NCBI RefSeq assembly: GCF_014773395.1
Contig: NZ_JACXAF010000006.1
Coordinates: forward strand, 124,001 to 188,000
Origin: Neiella litorisoli
GTDB taxonomy: Bacteria; Pseudomonadota; Gammaproteobacteria; Enterobacterales; Neiellaceae
Reading direction: 5' to 3'
DNA length: 64,000 bases
Positions 32,450 through 43,372 of this stretch are shown piece after piece. Within the stretch, counting starts at the first letter, position 1. Every line of letters begins with the position of its first letter. The translations under genes were made by a program, and so were the position numbers. Below the pieces are notes generated by a model that saw nothing but the letters and a program-made list of their open reading frames with translations, was not told the origin of the DNA and searched no databases.

Positions 32450-33936
32450 AACAGCTGATTCAATTGCATCCAACAGATAATGTTGCGATTGCCTTAGCGC
32501 CACTGCAAGCAGACCAACAGTATGAGTTTGATGGCCTCAGTGTGACGCCCAAACAAGACATTGAAAAAGGTCATAAAGTCGCCCTGTCTAGCATCGATGA
32601 GGGGCAATTCATCATCAAATACGGGGCTCCCATCGGTGCTAGCCAGGTTGCTTTGACAGCCGGTGACTGGGTTCATACTGATCAGGTGAAAACCAACCTC
32701 AGCGATGAGTTGGAATACAGCTATGATCCGGTGTCACCAACGGTGGCTGCGGTCGCTGACGACTCGCCAGAAGTGCAAATTTATCGTCGCGCCAATGGCC
32801 AGGTCGCCATTCGTAACGAACTCTGGGTGATCCCAACGGTGGGCTGTGTCAACGGCATGGCAACTCACATGGTCAAAGAGTTTCTTGCTCAGCATCCGGA
32901 TCTTGAGATTGACGGTGTCCATGTATTCCCCCATCAATTCGGCTGCTCTCAGCTGGGCGATGACTTAGAAGACACCAAGACCTTGCTGCAAAACATGGCA
33001 TCGCACCCCAATGCGGGTGGTGTTTTGGTGGTTGGTCTGGGTTGTGAAAACAATCAGGTGTCGGCGTTCATGCGTGGGGTTGAAGATGTGCCCGAGGACC
33101 GCATCCGTTTCCTTATTTCTCAGCAAGTCGAAGATGAAGTGGAAGCTGGTCTGGAGTTGCTTGAGCAGCTGTATCAGGTGATGCGTCATGATCAGCGTGA
33201 GCCGGGTAAGCTAACTGAAATTAAATTTGGCCTCGAATGTGGCGGTAGTGATGGCCTGTCGGGCATTACGGCCAACCCGCTGTTGGGCCAATTGTCCGAT
33301 TATCTGATTGCGCGCGGCGGCACCACGGTACTCACCGAAGTGCCGGAGATGTTCGGCGCAGAAACCATTCTGATGTCGCGCTGTAAAGATGAGCAAACCT
33401 TTACTGACTTGGTCGATATGGTGAACGGCTTCAAGCGTTACTACAAAGATCACAATCAGCCTATCTATGAGAACCCGTCACCGGGTAACAAAAAGGGCGG
33501 TATTACTACGCTCGAAGACAAGTCCTTGGGTTGTACTCAAAAGGCTGGTCAGAGTGTTGTCGAAGCGGTTCTCGATTACGGTGAAAAGCTGGTGAACCCC
33601 GGCCTTCATCTGCTCAATGCGCCGGGTAACGATGCCATTGCGACCAGTGCGCTAGGCTCCTGTGGTTGCCACATGGTGCTCTTTACCACGGGCCGCGGCA
33701 CCCCATACGGTGGTTTTGTGCCGACCATGAAGATTGCTACCAACTCGGAAATGGCGACGCGTAAAAAGCATTGGATTGACTTTGATGCGGGGCGTTTGAT
33801 TGGCGACATGTCGATGCCGGAAATGCTCGATGAGTTTATTGATTTACTGGTCCGAACCTGTAGTGGCGAACCAGTGAAAAATGAAATCAACGAGATCCGC
33901 GAAGTAGCAATCTGGAAAAAAGGGGTGACGCTGTGA
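32446..33936 (+). CDS. uxaA: altronate dehydratase
   Basis: A 496-residue UxaA: N-terminal SAF-type domain, then the large catalytic domain with VGCVNGMA, HQFGCSQLGDD, GLGCENNQ, GLECGGSDGLSGITANP and CGCHMVLFTTGRGTPYG, whose Cys residues fit the iron-dependent dehydratase. It converts D-altronate to 2-keto-3-deoxygluconate. It overlaps uxaB by four bases at its start and kdgK by four at its end (GTGA), a tightly coupled trio. Length is standard and no motif is missing. Confidence 0.96.
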   Translation: MKQLIQLHPTDNVAIALAPLQADQQYEFDGLSVTPKQDIEKGHKVALSSIDEGQFIIKYGAPIGASQVALTAGDWVHTDQVKTNLSDELEYSYDPVSPTVAAVADDSPEVQIYRRANGQVAIRNELWVIPTVGCVNGMATHMVKEFLAQHPDLEIDGVHVFPHQFGCSQLGDDLEDTKTLLQNMASHPNAGGVLVVGLGCENNQVSAFMRGVEDVPEDRIRFLISQQVEDEVEAGLELLEQLYQVMRHDQREPGKLTEIKFGLECGGSDGLSGITANPLLGQLSDYLIARGGTTVLTEVPEMFGAETILMSRCKDEQTFTDLVDMVNGFKRYYKDHNQPIYENPSPGNKKGGITTLEDKSLGCTQKAGQSVVEAVLDYGEKLVNPGLHLLNAPGNDAIATSALGSCGCHMVLFTTGRGTPYGGFVPTMKIATNSEMATRKKHWIDFDAGRLIGDMSMPEMLDEFIDLLVRTCSGEPVKNEINEIREVAIWKKGVTL

Positions 33937-34862
33937 GTAAGCTGATCAAAGTTGCTGTTATCGGCGAGTGCATGGCGGAGTTGTCTGGCCAAGTGCTCGG
34001 TAATATGAAGCAAGGCTATGGCGGCGATACCCTCAATACGGCCTTGTACCTCAAGCGGCTGCTCGATGGGCAAGCGGTGGTGTCTTATGTCACCGCGATG
34101 GGTGACGACAGCTTGAGTTCGGCCATTGTTGAACAATGGCAAGCGGCGGGTATTGATACCCAATATGTGCTGCGTGATAGTCAGCGTAATGTTGGCCTGT
34201 ACATGATTGAGAATGACGATCAGGGCGAGCGTACTTTCCACTACTGGCGCGATAGTGCCGCTGCCCGCTTTATCGTGCAGCACCTAGAGTTTAAACGCGT
34301 CACCGAAGCGCTGTTCGACTATGACGTGATTTATGTGTCGGGCATTTCCTTTGCCATTTTGCCCGATAACGATCGGGCACAGCTGTTAACCATGCTGGAT
34401 GAAGCCCGCTTCCGTGGCGTCAAGTTGGTATTTGATGGCAACTATCGACCTCGGCTGTGGCAAAGCGTTGCTCAAACCAAAGAAAACTACGAGCAGTTCT
34501 ACGAACAAGCCGATCTGGCGTTATTGACCTTTGATGATGAAGCCGACCTGTGGGGCGATGCGTCGATCGCAGCTGCAGCTGAGCGATTGGCGATGTACAC
34601 CATTCCTCGGCTAGTGCTCAAAGATGGCGCCAATGGTTGTTATCTGGTCGCCGCTGGCAACATGAATCATGTCGCTACCACGCCGGTTGCCAATGTGGTT
34701 GATACCACTGCCGCAGGCGACTCCTTTAATGCTGGTTTCTTAGCCGCTTGGCTACTCGGTAAAACTGATGAGCAAGCGGCAGATTGGGGCAATCAGCTGG
34801 CCGGGCAGGTGATTCAGCAAGCGGGTGCAATCGTGCCAACGCAACCTTTGATCGAACGCTAA
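33933..34862 (+). CDS. kdgK: 2-keto-3-deoxygluconate kinase
   Basis: A PfkB-family sugar kinase of 309 residues: N-terminal GECMAEL, the substrate region GGDTLNTALYLKRL, and the ATP/catalytic signature DTTAAGDSFNAGFLAAWL with the catalytic Asp. It phosphorylates KDG to KDPG, the point where the saturated (UxaCBA) and unsaturated (KduID) branches have merged. The start is GTG at 33933, overlapping the uxaA stop. A hairpin without T-run separates it from the aldolase gene. Confidence 0.94.
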   Translation: MSKLIKVAVIGECMAELSGQVLGNMKQGYGGDTLNTALYLKRLLDGQAVVSYVTAMGDDSLSSAIVEQWQAAGIDTQYVLRDSQRNVGLYMIENDDQGERTFHYWRDSAAARFIVQHLEFKRVTEALFDYDVIYVSGISFAILPDNDRAQLLTMLDEARFRGVKLVFDGNYRPRLWQSVAQTKENYEQFYEQADLALLTFDDEADLWGDASIAAAAERLAMYTIPRLVLKDGANGCYLVAAGNMNHVATTPVANVVDTTAAGDSFNAGFLAAWLLGKTDEQAADWGNQLAGQVIQQAGAIVPTQPLIER

Positions 34863-34874
34863 TTTTTACTTTCT

Positions 34875-34913
34875 GAGCAGCCGTAGGCCACTACTAAAAC
34901 AGCTCGGCTGCTC
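34875..34913 (+). other. intercistronic hairpin between kdgK and eda
   Basis: GAGCAGCCG (34875-34883) pairs perfectly with CGGCTGCTC (34905-34913) around a 21-base loop. The following sequence AATCTATGTTTT lacks an immediate T-run, so partial termination or mRNA processing/stability is more likely than a full stop. Confidence 0.55.
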
Positions 34914-34943
34914 AATCTATGTTTTATTCCCATGAGGTTAACA

Positions 34944-35561
34944 ATGAACTCTTTTAAGAGCTTAATGAAGGATCAACAACTGCTGCCCATCATTCAGGCT
35001 AACTCTGCTGAAGAAGGTGTCCAAATCGCCGGAGCGATGCGTGCTGGTGGTATTCATTTGGTTGAAGTGGTGCTTCGTACCGAGGCGTCGATTGAAGCCC
35101 TTGAAGCGATTAAGGCCGCTTACCCTGATATGTGTGTTGGTGCAGGTACTGTGATCAGCGTCGATACCTTGGATAAAGCATTGGCAGCCGGTGCCGATTT
35201 TATCGTCACACCAGCGATCTCAAACTCCTTGCTACAAGCTCTAAAAGCCTGTCCGGTGCCTGTGCTACCGGGCGTGTCGAATACCGGCGACATTCTGCTG
35301 GCCAGCGAATACGGGTTTACCGAGCTGAAGTTATTCCCTGCCTCATTGGCCGGCGGCGCCGCCTTTATCAAGGCGATGAGCTCGGTATTTCAGCAGATTA
35401 GTTTCTGCCCAACCGGCGGCGTTAGTGCCGATAACCGAAACGACTTTTTGAGTTTGCCGAACTGTTTTGCCGTTGGTGGTACTTGGGTGGCGGCTAAAGC
35501 TTGGGTTGAAGCTGGCGATTGGCAAGCAATCACTGACGCTTGCGCGCAGGCCAACGCTTAA
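34944..35561 (+). CDS. eda: KDPG aldolase (2-keto-4-hydroxyglutarate aldolase family)
   Basis: About 205 residues, class I aldolase of the Eda family: [24 protein letters not shown] (catalytic Glu), CVGAGTVIS, the Schiff-base Lys in ELKLFPAS, and [11 protein letters not shown]. It splits KDPG into pyruvate and glyceraldehyde-3-phosphate. The frame opens with ATG at 34932, but the second ATG at 34944 has TGAGGT six to seven bases upstream and aligns with the family start. Followed by fbp, 38 bases from stop to GTG. Confidence 0.94.
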   Translation: MNSFKSLMKDQQLLPIIQANSAEEGVQIAGAMRAGGIHLVEVVLRTEASIEALEAIKAAYPDMCVGAGTVISVDTLDKALAAGADFIVTPAISNSLLQALKACPVPVLPGVSNTGDILLASEYGFTELKLFPASLAGGAAFIKAMSSVFQQISFCPTGGVSADNRNDFLSLPNCFAVGGTWVAAKAWVEAGDWQAITDACAQANA

Positions 35562-35599
35562 ACAGAGTCAGGCAGCGACCATCAAAGGAGATTTCGGCC

Positions 35600-36625
35600 G
35601 TGGCTAGTATGACCACTCTCGGTGAATTTATTGTTCAGCAGCAACATGCATTTCCCCACGCAACGGGCGAATTGTCATCGCTGATTAGCGCGATTCGATT
35701 GGCGGCAAAGATTGTCAATCGAGAGATCAATCGGGCAGGTTTGTCGCCCGACATTATTGGCGCAGTGGGTGTTGAAAACGTTCAAGGTGAAGTGCAGCAA
35801 AAGCTTGATGTGTTTGCCAATGATAAATTCAAGGCGGCATTGGAAGCACGCGGCGAGGTCTGTGGGCTGGCCTCCGAAGAGGAAGAAGACTTTGTTGTGT
35901 TTGATGGCGAGCGGGGCAAAAACGCCAGTTATGTGGTGCTGATTGATCCTCTCGACGGCTCGTCAAACATCGATGTGAATGTCTCCGTCGGTACCATCTT
36001 TTCGATTTATCGACGGATCACGCCGGTTGGCGAGCCGGTCAGCGGCAAAGATTTTCTCCAGCCGGGCTGCAATCAGGTTGCTGCTGGGTATGTGATTTAT
36101 GGCTCTTCCACCATGTTGGTGTACACCACTGGGGTTGGTGTCAATGGCTTCACCTATGACCCGACTCTTGGCGCATTCGCGCTGTCTCACCCCAATATGC
36201 GGCTACCGGACAACGGCACTATTTACTCCATTAACGAAGGCAACTACATCAAGTTTCCGGCGGGAGTGAAGCAGTACATTAAGTACTGTCAGGAGCGAGA
36301 TGAGGCCACTAACCGGCCTTATACCTCGCGCTATATCGGCTCGCTGGTATCTGATTTCCATCGCAATTTACTCAAAGGTGGCATTTACATTTATCCGACC
36401 ACGGAAAGTGCGCCAGATGGCAAATTGCGGCTGCTCTATGAATGTAATCCCATTGCATTTTTGGCTGAACAAGCCGGAGGGATCGCTTCCGATGGCCGTC
36501 AGCGGATCCTTGATATCGAGCCGACTAGTTTACATCAGCGGGTGCCGTTTTTTGCTGGCTCACGGCTGATGGTTGAGCAAGCACAGCAGTTTTTGAACCA
36601 GAGCGCTGAGGTGGTCGCTAGTTAA
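35600..36625 (+). CDS. fbp: fructose-1,6-bisphosphatase, class 1
   Basis: About 342 residues with class-1 FBPase motifs: the metal-binding Glu-rich [10 protein letters not shown], the signature [20 protein letters not shown], and [14 protein letters not shown] with the substrate-binding Lys. It makes fructose-6-phosphate, allowing growth on uronates, whose only products are pyruvate and triose phosphate. The frame is open from 35540 inside eda; GTG at 35600 has AAGGAG nine bases upstream, whereas ATG at 35609 is too far from it. Its place inside a hexuronate operon is unusual and suggests co-induction of gluconeogenesis. It may be a second copy; the rest of the genome would tell. Confidence 0.94.
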   Translation: MASMTTLGEFIVQQQHAFPHATGELSSLISAIRLAAKIVNREINRAGLSPDIIGAVGVENVQGEVQQKLDVFANDKFKAALEARGEVCGLASEEEEDFVVFDGERGKNASYVVLIDPLDGSSNIDVNVSVGTIFSIYRRITPVGEPVSGKDFLQPGCNQVAAGYVIYGSSTMLVYTTGVGVNGFTYDPTLGAFALSHPNMRLPDNGTIYSINEGNYIKFPAGVKQYIKYCQERDEATNRPYTSRYIGSLVSDFHRNLLKGGIYIYPTTESAPDGKLRLLYECNPIAFLAEQAGGIASDGRQRILDIEPTSLHQRVPFFAGSRLMVEQAQQFLNQSAEVVAS

Positions 36626-36687
36626 GCGGGACTTTGGCAAAACAAACAACAATCTATATCTAACAAAACAATAGCGGAGTAGGGATC

Positions 36688-37449
36688 ATGATTCTCGATT
36701 CATTCGATTTGAACGGCAAAGTTGCCATTGTCACTGGTTGTGATACTGGCTTGGGACAAGGCATGGCGTTGGGTTTAGCCAGTGCGGGTTGTGACATTGT
36801 CGGGGTGAATATTGTTGAGCCAACCGAAACCATCGAAAAGATGGCGGCCACTGGCAAAAAATTTCTCGATATTCGTGCTGACTTGATGAAGCTGGATGAC
36901 ATTCCATCGATCATCGAACGTGCAGTGAGTGAGTTTGGTCGCATTGATATTTTGGTCAATAACGCCGGTATTATTCGCCGCAACGACGCCATCGAATTCT
37001 CTGAGAAAGACTGGGATGACGTCATGAATATTAACGTTAAATCAGTGTTCTTTATGTCCCAAGCTGCCGCCAAGCAATTTATTGCGCAGGGCGAAGGCGG
37101 CAAGATCGTCAACATTGCCTCAATGTTGTCATTCCAAGGTGGTATTCGAGTGCCGTCTTACACCGCATCGAAAAGTGGTGTCATGGGTGTGACTCGCCTG
37201 ATGGCCAATGAGTGGGCCGCTCATGGAATTAACGTCAACGCCATTGCTCCGGGTTACATGGCGACCAACAACACCGCAGCGTTGCGCGCCGATGAAGCAC
37301 GCAATCAAGCTATTTTGGAGCGTATTCCTGCTGGCCGCTGGGGTGATCCGAGTGACTTGGCTGGTCCATGCGTGTTCTTGGCATCACCTGCCTCGGATTA
37401 CATCAATGGTTACACCATTGCTGTGGATGGTGGTTGGCTGGCGCGCTAA
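36688..37449 (+). CDS. kduD: 2-dehydro-3-deoxy-D-gluconate 5-dehydrogenase
   Basis: A complete classical short-chain dehydrogenase of 253 residues: VTGCDTGLGQG (NAD site), NNAGII, IASMLS with catalytic Ser, YTASK with Tyr/Lys, and the KduD-type ending NGYTIAVDGGWLAR. It reduces DKII to 2-keto-3-deoxygluconate, joining the unsaturated branch to kdgK. It stands at the end of the uxaB operon rather than beside kduI, where only a deleted relic remains. The start ATG at 36688 follows a GGAG-containing leader. It ends 20 bases before the convergent LysR stop. Confidence 0.94.
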   Translation: MILDSFDLNGKVAIVTGCDTGLGQGMALGLASAGCDIVGVNIVEPTETIEKMAATGKKFLDIRADLMKLDDIPSIIERAVSEFGRIDILVNNAGIIRRNDAIEFSEKDWDDVMNINVKSVFFMSQAAAKQFIAQGEGGKIVNIASMLSFQGGIRVPSYTASKSGVMGVTRLMANEWAAHGINVNAIAPGYMATNNTAALRADEARNQAILERIPAGRWGDPSDLAGPCVFLASPASDYINGYTIAVDGGWLAR

Positions 37450-37469
37450 GCCCCATTTGACTTAGCTGG

Positions 37470-38399
37470 TCAGCGAACATGATGAGCGTCGTGACTAAGA
37501 ATCAATGGCAAAAGGGTTTGTCGAAACCATTGATGAGCAGGGTCTTTATGGAGGCGCTCATGCCAAAACACCGAATAGCTCAGTGGTTCTAGATCGAACG
37601 GCAGCGGCTGATAACAAAGCTGATATTGTGGTGCCATGGTTTGCGCCTGATGAAGCGGCACGATTGCCAACAGATCGGAATGACTTAGCGTTGCATACAT
37701 GGGCGAATAGCCCTGGCAATGAAGCTGAATCTGGCGCTCAAGACCCATGGTCTTGAGCGCTTTTTCTATTGGCCGATCGGCGCCGCCGCCGGTTTTGGTT
37801 GATGCATGGGGGTAGCGCAGCAGGGTGTCGATGGTCAATGTGTGTTGGGCTAGTGGATGGCCTTGGCGCATCAAACAAACCCAATGATCACGAGCAACTT
37901 GCTGACGATAGAAATTGGCGGCAAAGGCATCATCAATACTAATGGCAAAGTCGATTTTGCCATCAACAAATAATGCTCGCGATTGGCTATCCCAATTGTG
38001 CAGCGCTACCGATAAGTTGCTATGGGGTACCACCCCTTTGGCGATGACATCAGGCAACACATAAGTACTGACGTAGTCAGGCGCACAAATTGAAAACTGG
38101 CGACGATCAGCCTTGGGATCAAAGCGGTTGTGAAGCAGCCGGTACAAATCCGTTCGGACATCCTCCAGTGACGCCGCAATCTCCTCTGCCCTCGGCGTAA
38201 GCTGATACTGAGTACCCACTCGCACCAACAATTCATCATTGAGTAAATCACGTAGCTGCGCTAACTGCCGGCTCAAGGTTGGCTGGGTCATGGCCAGTTG
38301 CTCAGCGGCGAGCGACACGCTGCGCGTTTCCAACAAGGTTTTGAGAGGGATCAGCAAGTTCAGGTTCATTCGGTGTAAGGCGTGATCCTGATAATGCAT
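37470..38399 (-). CDS. LysR-family regulator, probably of the divergent UbiD decarboxylase gene
   Basis: A 309-residue LysR-type regulator: winged helix with SLAAEQLAMTQPTLSRQLAQL, and a substrate-binding domain like that of aromatic-compound LysR proteins (the PDYVSTYVLP, MRQGHPLA words recall the NodD/NahR/LinR group). It is transcribed away from the ubiD-type gene with a 186-base gap, the classic arrangement for a LysR activator and its target. The ATG at 38399 has AAGGG six bases upstream; a second ATG at 38369 is possible. It is likely to sense an aromatic acid rather than a pectin monomer. Confidence 0.87.
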   Translation of the reverse strand: MHYQDHALHRMNLNLLIPLKTLLETRSVSLAAEQLAMTQPTLSRQLAQLRDLLNDELLVRVGTQYQLTPRAEEIAASLEDVRTDLYRLLHNRFDPKADRRQFSICAPDYVSTYVLPDVIAKGVVPHSNLSVALHNWDSQSRALFVDGKIDFAISIDDAFAANFYRQQVARDHWVCLMRQGHPLAQHTLTIDTLLRYPHASTKTGGGADRPIEKALKTMGLERQIQLHCQGYSPMYATLSHSDLLAIVPLHQAQTMAPQYQLCYQPLPFDLEPLSYSVFWHERLHKDPAHQWFRQTLLPLILSHDAHHVR

Positions 38400-38585
38400 G
38401 TAAAACCCTTGTTCAGTGATTCAGTTAGCTGATTGCCAAAGTCCATCGCGACAGTTAAGAGCGCATCACGATAGCTAAAATGAATAATGACTATGCAAAT
38501 TATGTGCTGCTCGGTGCAAGTGCCAGCGGGGTAATCTTACCGGAACTGTGGGCATTATCGTCCAAAACTAGTTTCAGGAGTTGGA

Positions 38586-40091
38586 ATGACCCGCGAATTA
38601 CATCGAGACTTTGATTATCAGCAGGCCCATCAAGCGGTCTACGATCTGCGTTCGGCCATTGCTTACCTCAAGCAGTTTCCCGACCAAGTCCTAGAAACCT
38701 CGGAACCAGTTGACCCAGTGGCGGAATTATCGGGAGTTTACCGCCACATCGGTGCCGGTGGCACCACAGCAAGGCCGACTAAGACCGGCCCGATGATGGT
38801 ATTTAATGAGGTTATTGGCCATCCCGATGCGCGGGTCGCAATTGGCGTGGTGGGATCGCGCCAGCGTCTGGGTTACTTACTGGGCGCAGCGCCAGATCAA
38901 CTCGGCCAGCAAATGTGCCGAGCGTTACAGAATCCGTTACCACCGGTGATGGTGCCGAAAGGTTCTGCGGTTTGCCAGCAAGTGGTCCATTTAGCCACCG
39001 ATCCGGGATTTGATCTTGGCAAACTGCTGCCAGCACCAACCAATACCAGTGAAGATGCAGGGCCGTTTATCACGATGGGACTGGTGTATGCCGCTGATCC
39101 GGAAACGGGCGCAGAGAACGTCACCATCCACCGGCAGTGCATCCAATCGCGAGATGAGTTATCCATTTTCTTTGCGCCAGGCCGACACATTGATGCGTTT
39201 CGGGCGAAATCTGAAGCAAGGGGCAAGCCACTGCCTGTGTCGGTCAGCATTGGTGTCGATCCGGCGATTTATTGCGCCTCTTGTTTTGAACCACCGGCGA
39301 CACCGATTGGTTTTAATGAATTGGAAATTGCGGGCTCATTACGTTCCAGGCCGGTCGAATTAACTCAATGTGTCACTAGCAGCGCCAAAGCGGTGGCTGA
39401 TGCCGAAATTGTAATCGAAGGGGAAATCGTCCCAGACGCCAGAGTGGTGGAAGATCAGAACTCCGGTACTGGTAAAGCGATGCCGGAGTTTCCGGGCTAC
39501 ACCGGAGAAGCCAATCCGAGTTTGCCGGTCATCAAAGTGAAGGCGGTAACCCATCGCTTTCAACCCATTTGCCAAACGACGATCGGCTCGAGTGAAGAGC
39601 ATGTGTCACTTGCTGGAATACCGACAGAGGCCAGTATTTTAGCGGCATTGGAAGCGGCCATGCCGGGGCGGGTCAACAATGTGTATGCGCACTCCGCAGG
39701 TGGCGGTAAGTTACTGGCGGTAATTCAGTTTCATAAGCGAGTACAGGGTGACCAAGGCTTGGAGCGACAAGCTGCGTTATGTGCTTTTGCCGCCTTCAGA
39801 GAACTCAAAACAGTTATTTTGGTCGATCACGATGTTGATATTTTTGATAGCAATGATGTGCTCTGGGAGCTGACAACTCGGCATCAGTCAGACGTCGATA
39901 CCATCGTCATTCCAGGGGTTAAATGCCATGTGTTAGACCCGTCACAATCACCGGCGATAAGCCCCTCTATTTTGCACCATGGACTATCCTGTAAAACCAT
40001 CTACGACTGTACCGTTCCTTTTTCTCAACAGCATAAATTTCAACGCTCCGACTTTATGGAGGTTGACTACGAACGATTTCTCCGGGGATAG
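38586..40091 (+). CDS. UbiD-family (prenylated-FMN) aromatic acid decarboxylase
   Basis: A 501-residue UbiD-fold decarboxylase: NVTIHRQCIQSRDE is the prFMN/metal-binding segment, IGVDPAIYCASCF and the C-terminal LVDHDVDIFDSNDVLWEL are family blocks. The best fit is the non-oxidative decarboxylase branch for hydroxybenzoates such as gallate or protocatechuate. These enzymes need prFMN made by UbiX, which is absent from the window. ATG at 38586 has CAGGAG five bases upstream. With its divergent LysR neighbour it forms a small module of its own between the pectin and arabinan halves; plant-wall phenolics would be a natural substrate, but this is inference. Confidence 0.87.
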   Translation: MTRELHRDFDYQQAHQAVYDLRSAIAYLKQFPDQVLETSEPVDPVAELSGVYRHIGAGGTTARPTKTGPMMVFNEVIGHPDARVAIGVVGSRQRLGYLLGAAPDQLGQQMCRALQNPLPPVMVPKGSAVCQQVVHLATDPGFDLGKLLPAPTNTSEDAGPFITMGLVYAADPETGAENVTIHRQCIQSRDELSIFFAPGRHIDAFRAKSEARGKPLPVSVSIGVDPAIYCASCFEPPATPIGFNELEIAGSLRSRPVELTQCVTSSAKAVADAEIVIEGEIVPDARVVEDQNSGTGKAMPEFPGYTGEANPSLPVIKVKAVTHRFQPICQTTIGSSEEHVSLAGIPTEASILAALEAAMPGRVNNVYAHSAGGGKLLAVIQFHKRVQGDQGLERQAALCAFAAFRELKTVILVDHDVDIFDSNDVLWELTTRHQSDVDTIVIPGVKCHVLDPSQSPAISPSILHHGLSCKTIYDCTVPFSQQHKFQRSDFMEVDYERFLRG

Positions 40092-40247
40092 ATGGCGCTT
40101 CAATACTGGCGCTGCCGAACCGGAAATAAGGGCGCATTAGTGCTCACTTAAATAACCTAGATCAAAGCAATTAGAGACACGATCTGTAGGTTGCCGAAGT
40201 GCTAGCTCAAAATAATATTATATTACTAATTATATGCAACATACTGA

Positions 40248-42428
<2,181 letters not shown>

Positions 42429-42462
42429 TCACGATTTGTCAGCAGCACCGAGTTAACAGTAA

Positions 42463-42487
42463 AAGGGCGAACCAGTGGTTCGCCCTT
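42463..42487. terminator. terminator hairpin after katG, shared with the opposing gene
   Basis: 11-bp perfect stem AAGGGCGAACC / GGTTCGCCCTT with a three-base loop, T-rich on the right (GTTTGT) and A-rich on the left, between convergent genes. Confidence 0.85.
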
Positions 42488-42503
42488 GTTTGTATCGGTG
42501 GCG

Positions 42504-43313
42504 TTACTTACATTCAGGTAATTCTGACGGTAGTGTTTCACCGGGACGGCGACATTCGACAATGCGGACACTGCCTTGAGGGCTTTGGTAGAAGGTATAA
42601 CCTATTCGCCACAAATAAGGCGCGGCCTTTTGGTAGTAGTCATCCATCTTGCCCTGCACGATCAGACCTGCCAGCTTGCTGTGGCTGAGTGGCACTGAGT
42701 TATTTCGAGCATCAATCACCTCCATGACATCCAACGAAATATCCTGACTATGATAAATCAGCTGTAACTGAACGATGAGCTCGCCGCCGGTCTCCAGCGT
42801 CAAAGTATAGGTTTGCTTCAGGCCGCCAATAACTGGTTGCAATTGGTCAAGTAATTGGTAGAGACGCTGCAGTATCTGCGCTGCCCATGGTTGCTGCTTG
42901 AGCCAGTCCTTGATTTGCGGCTGACAATAGGCACAGTGAGGCAGTTGCCAAGCGTTGGCTACAGTGCTCTGAGGAATAGTGTGTTGCGCCAGTGCGGTTG
43001 CTAGTTGATCGAACTGGGCAAACAGCTGCGCCACCTTTGTTTCAACGTCAGCTGGCGTCGCTATGGCTTGAACCGCTGGTGTTGAATTACTCGTTAGTGA
43101 GTAGGAACTAACCTGCTGTTGATTGAAATCAATTAGGTGTAGCGTGGTGGGGAGTTGTGCCGCGACGTCGGCAGGCAATGCTTGAGCCGGTAACTGATTG
43201 CTCGCCAACAACTGTTGTTGCAGTAGCTTGCAATCGTCGCAGACTATGGTCAATTGCGCTTGTGCTTGCCATGACAGCAGCACACAAACTAAGCCAAGAG
43301 TTAATTTTTTCAT
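42504..43313 (-). CDS. exported protein of unknown function with two CxxC motifs
   Basis: About 269 residues from the ATG at 43313 (AAGGATG eight bases upstream gives a clean signal peptide, MKKLTLGLVCVLLSWQAQAQ); the frame extends to 43352. I do not recognise a family. The mature protein begins with CDDCKLL and has a second pair, CAYC, near residue ~140 of the precursor, embedded in a Gln/Leu-rich helical stretch, and a C-terminal beta-rich part (TYTLTLETGGELIVQLQLIY). Two CxxC pairs in the periplasm suggest metal binding or thiol redox, but no thioredoxin fold is evident. It follows the acetylesterase gene on the same strand, separated by a hairpin. Confidence 0.7.
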   Translation of the reverse strand: MKKLTLGLVCVLLSWQAQAQLTIVCDDCKLLQQQLLASNQLPAQALPADVAAQLPTTLHLIDFNQQQVSSYSLTSNSTPAVQAIATPADVETKVAQLFAQFDQLATALAQHTIPQSTVANAWQLPHCAYCQPQIKDWLKQQPWAAQILQRLYQLLDQLQPVIGGLKQTYTLTLETGGELIVQLQLIYHSQDISLDVMEVIDARNNSVPLSHSKLAGLIVQGKMDDYYQKAAPYLWRIGYTFYQSPQGSVRIVECRRPGETLPSELPECK

Positions 43314-43341
43314 AAACAGCATCCTTGTGTTGATGTTAATG

Positions 43342-43366
43342 CTCAGCCGCAACCCTTGCGGCTGAG
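43342..43366 (-). other. hairpin between acetylesterase and the unknown exported protein
   Basis: CTCAGCCGC / GCGGCTGAG, a 9-bp stem with a seven-base loop just after the esterase stop. No T-run follows leftward, so it is probably an attenuating or stabilising element. Confidence 0.5.
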
Positions 43367-43372
43367 TTGTTG

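Noticed and set aside
33606-34283. 225-codon frame antisense to uxaA/kdgK
   Set aside because: Crosses the junction of two certain genes on the other strand and shows no family features.
40211-40230. AT-rich sequence before katG resembling the AGTAATACAATA element
   Set aside because: 11 of 12 match in the opposite orientation within a very AT-rich stretch, so chance is likely.
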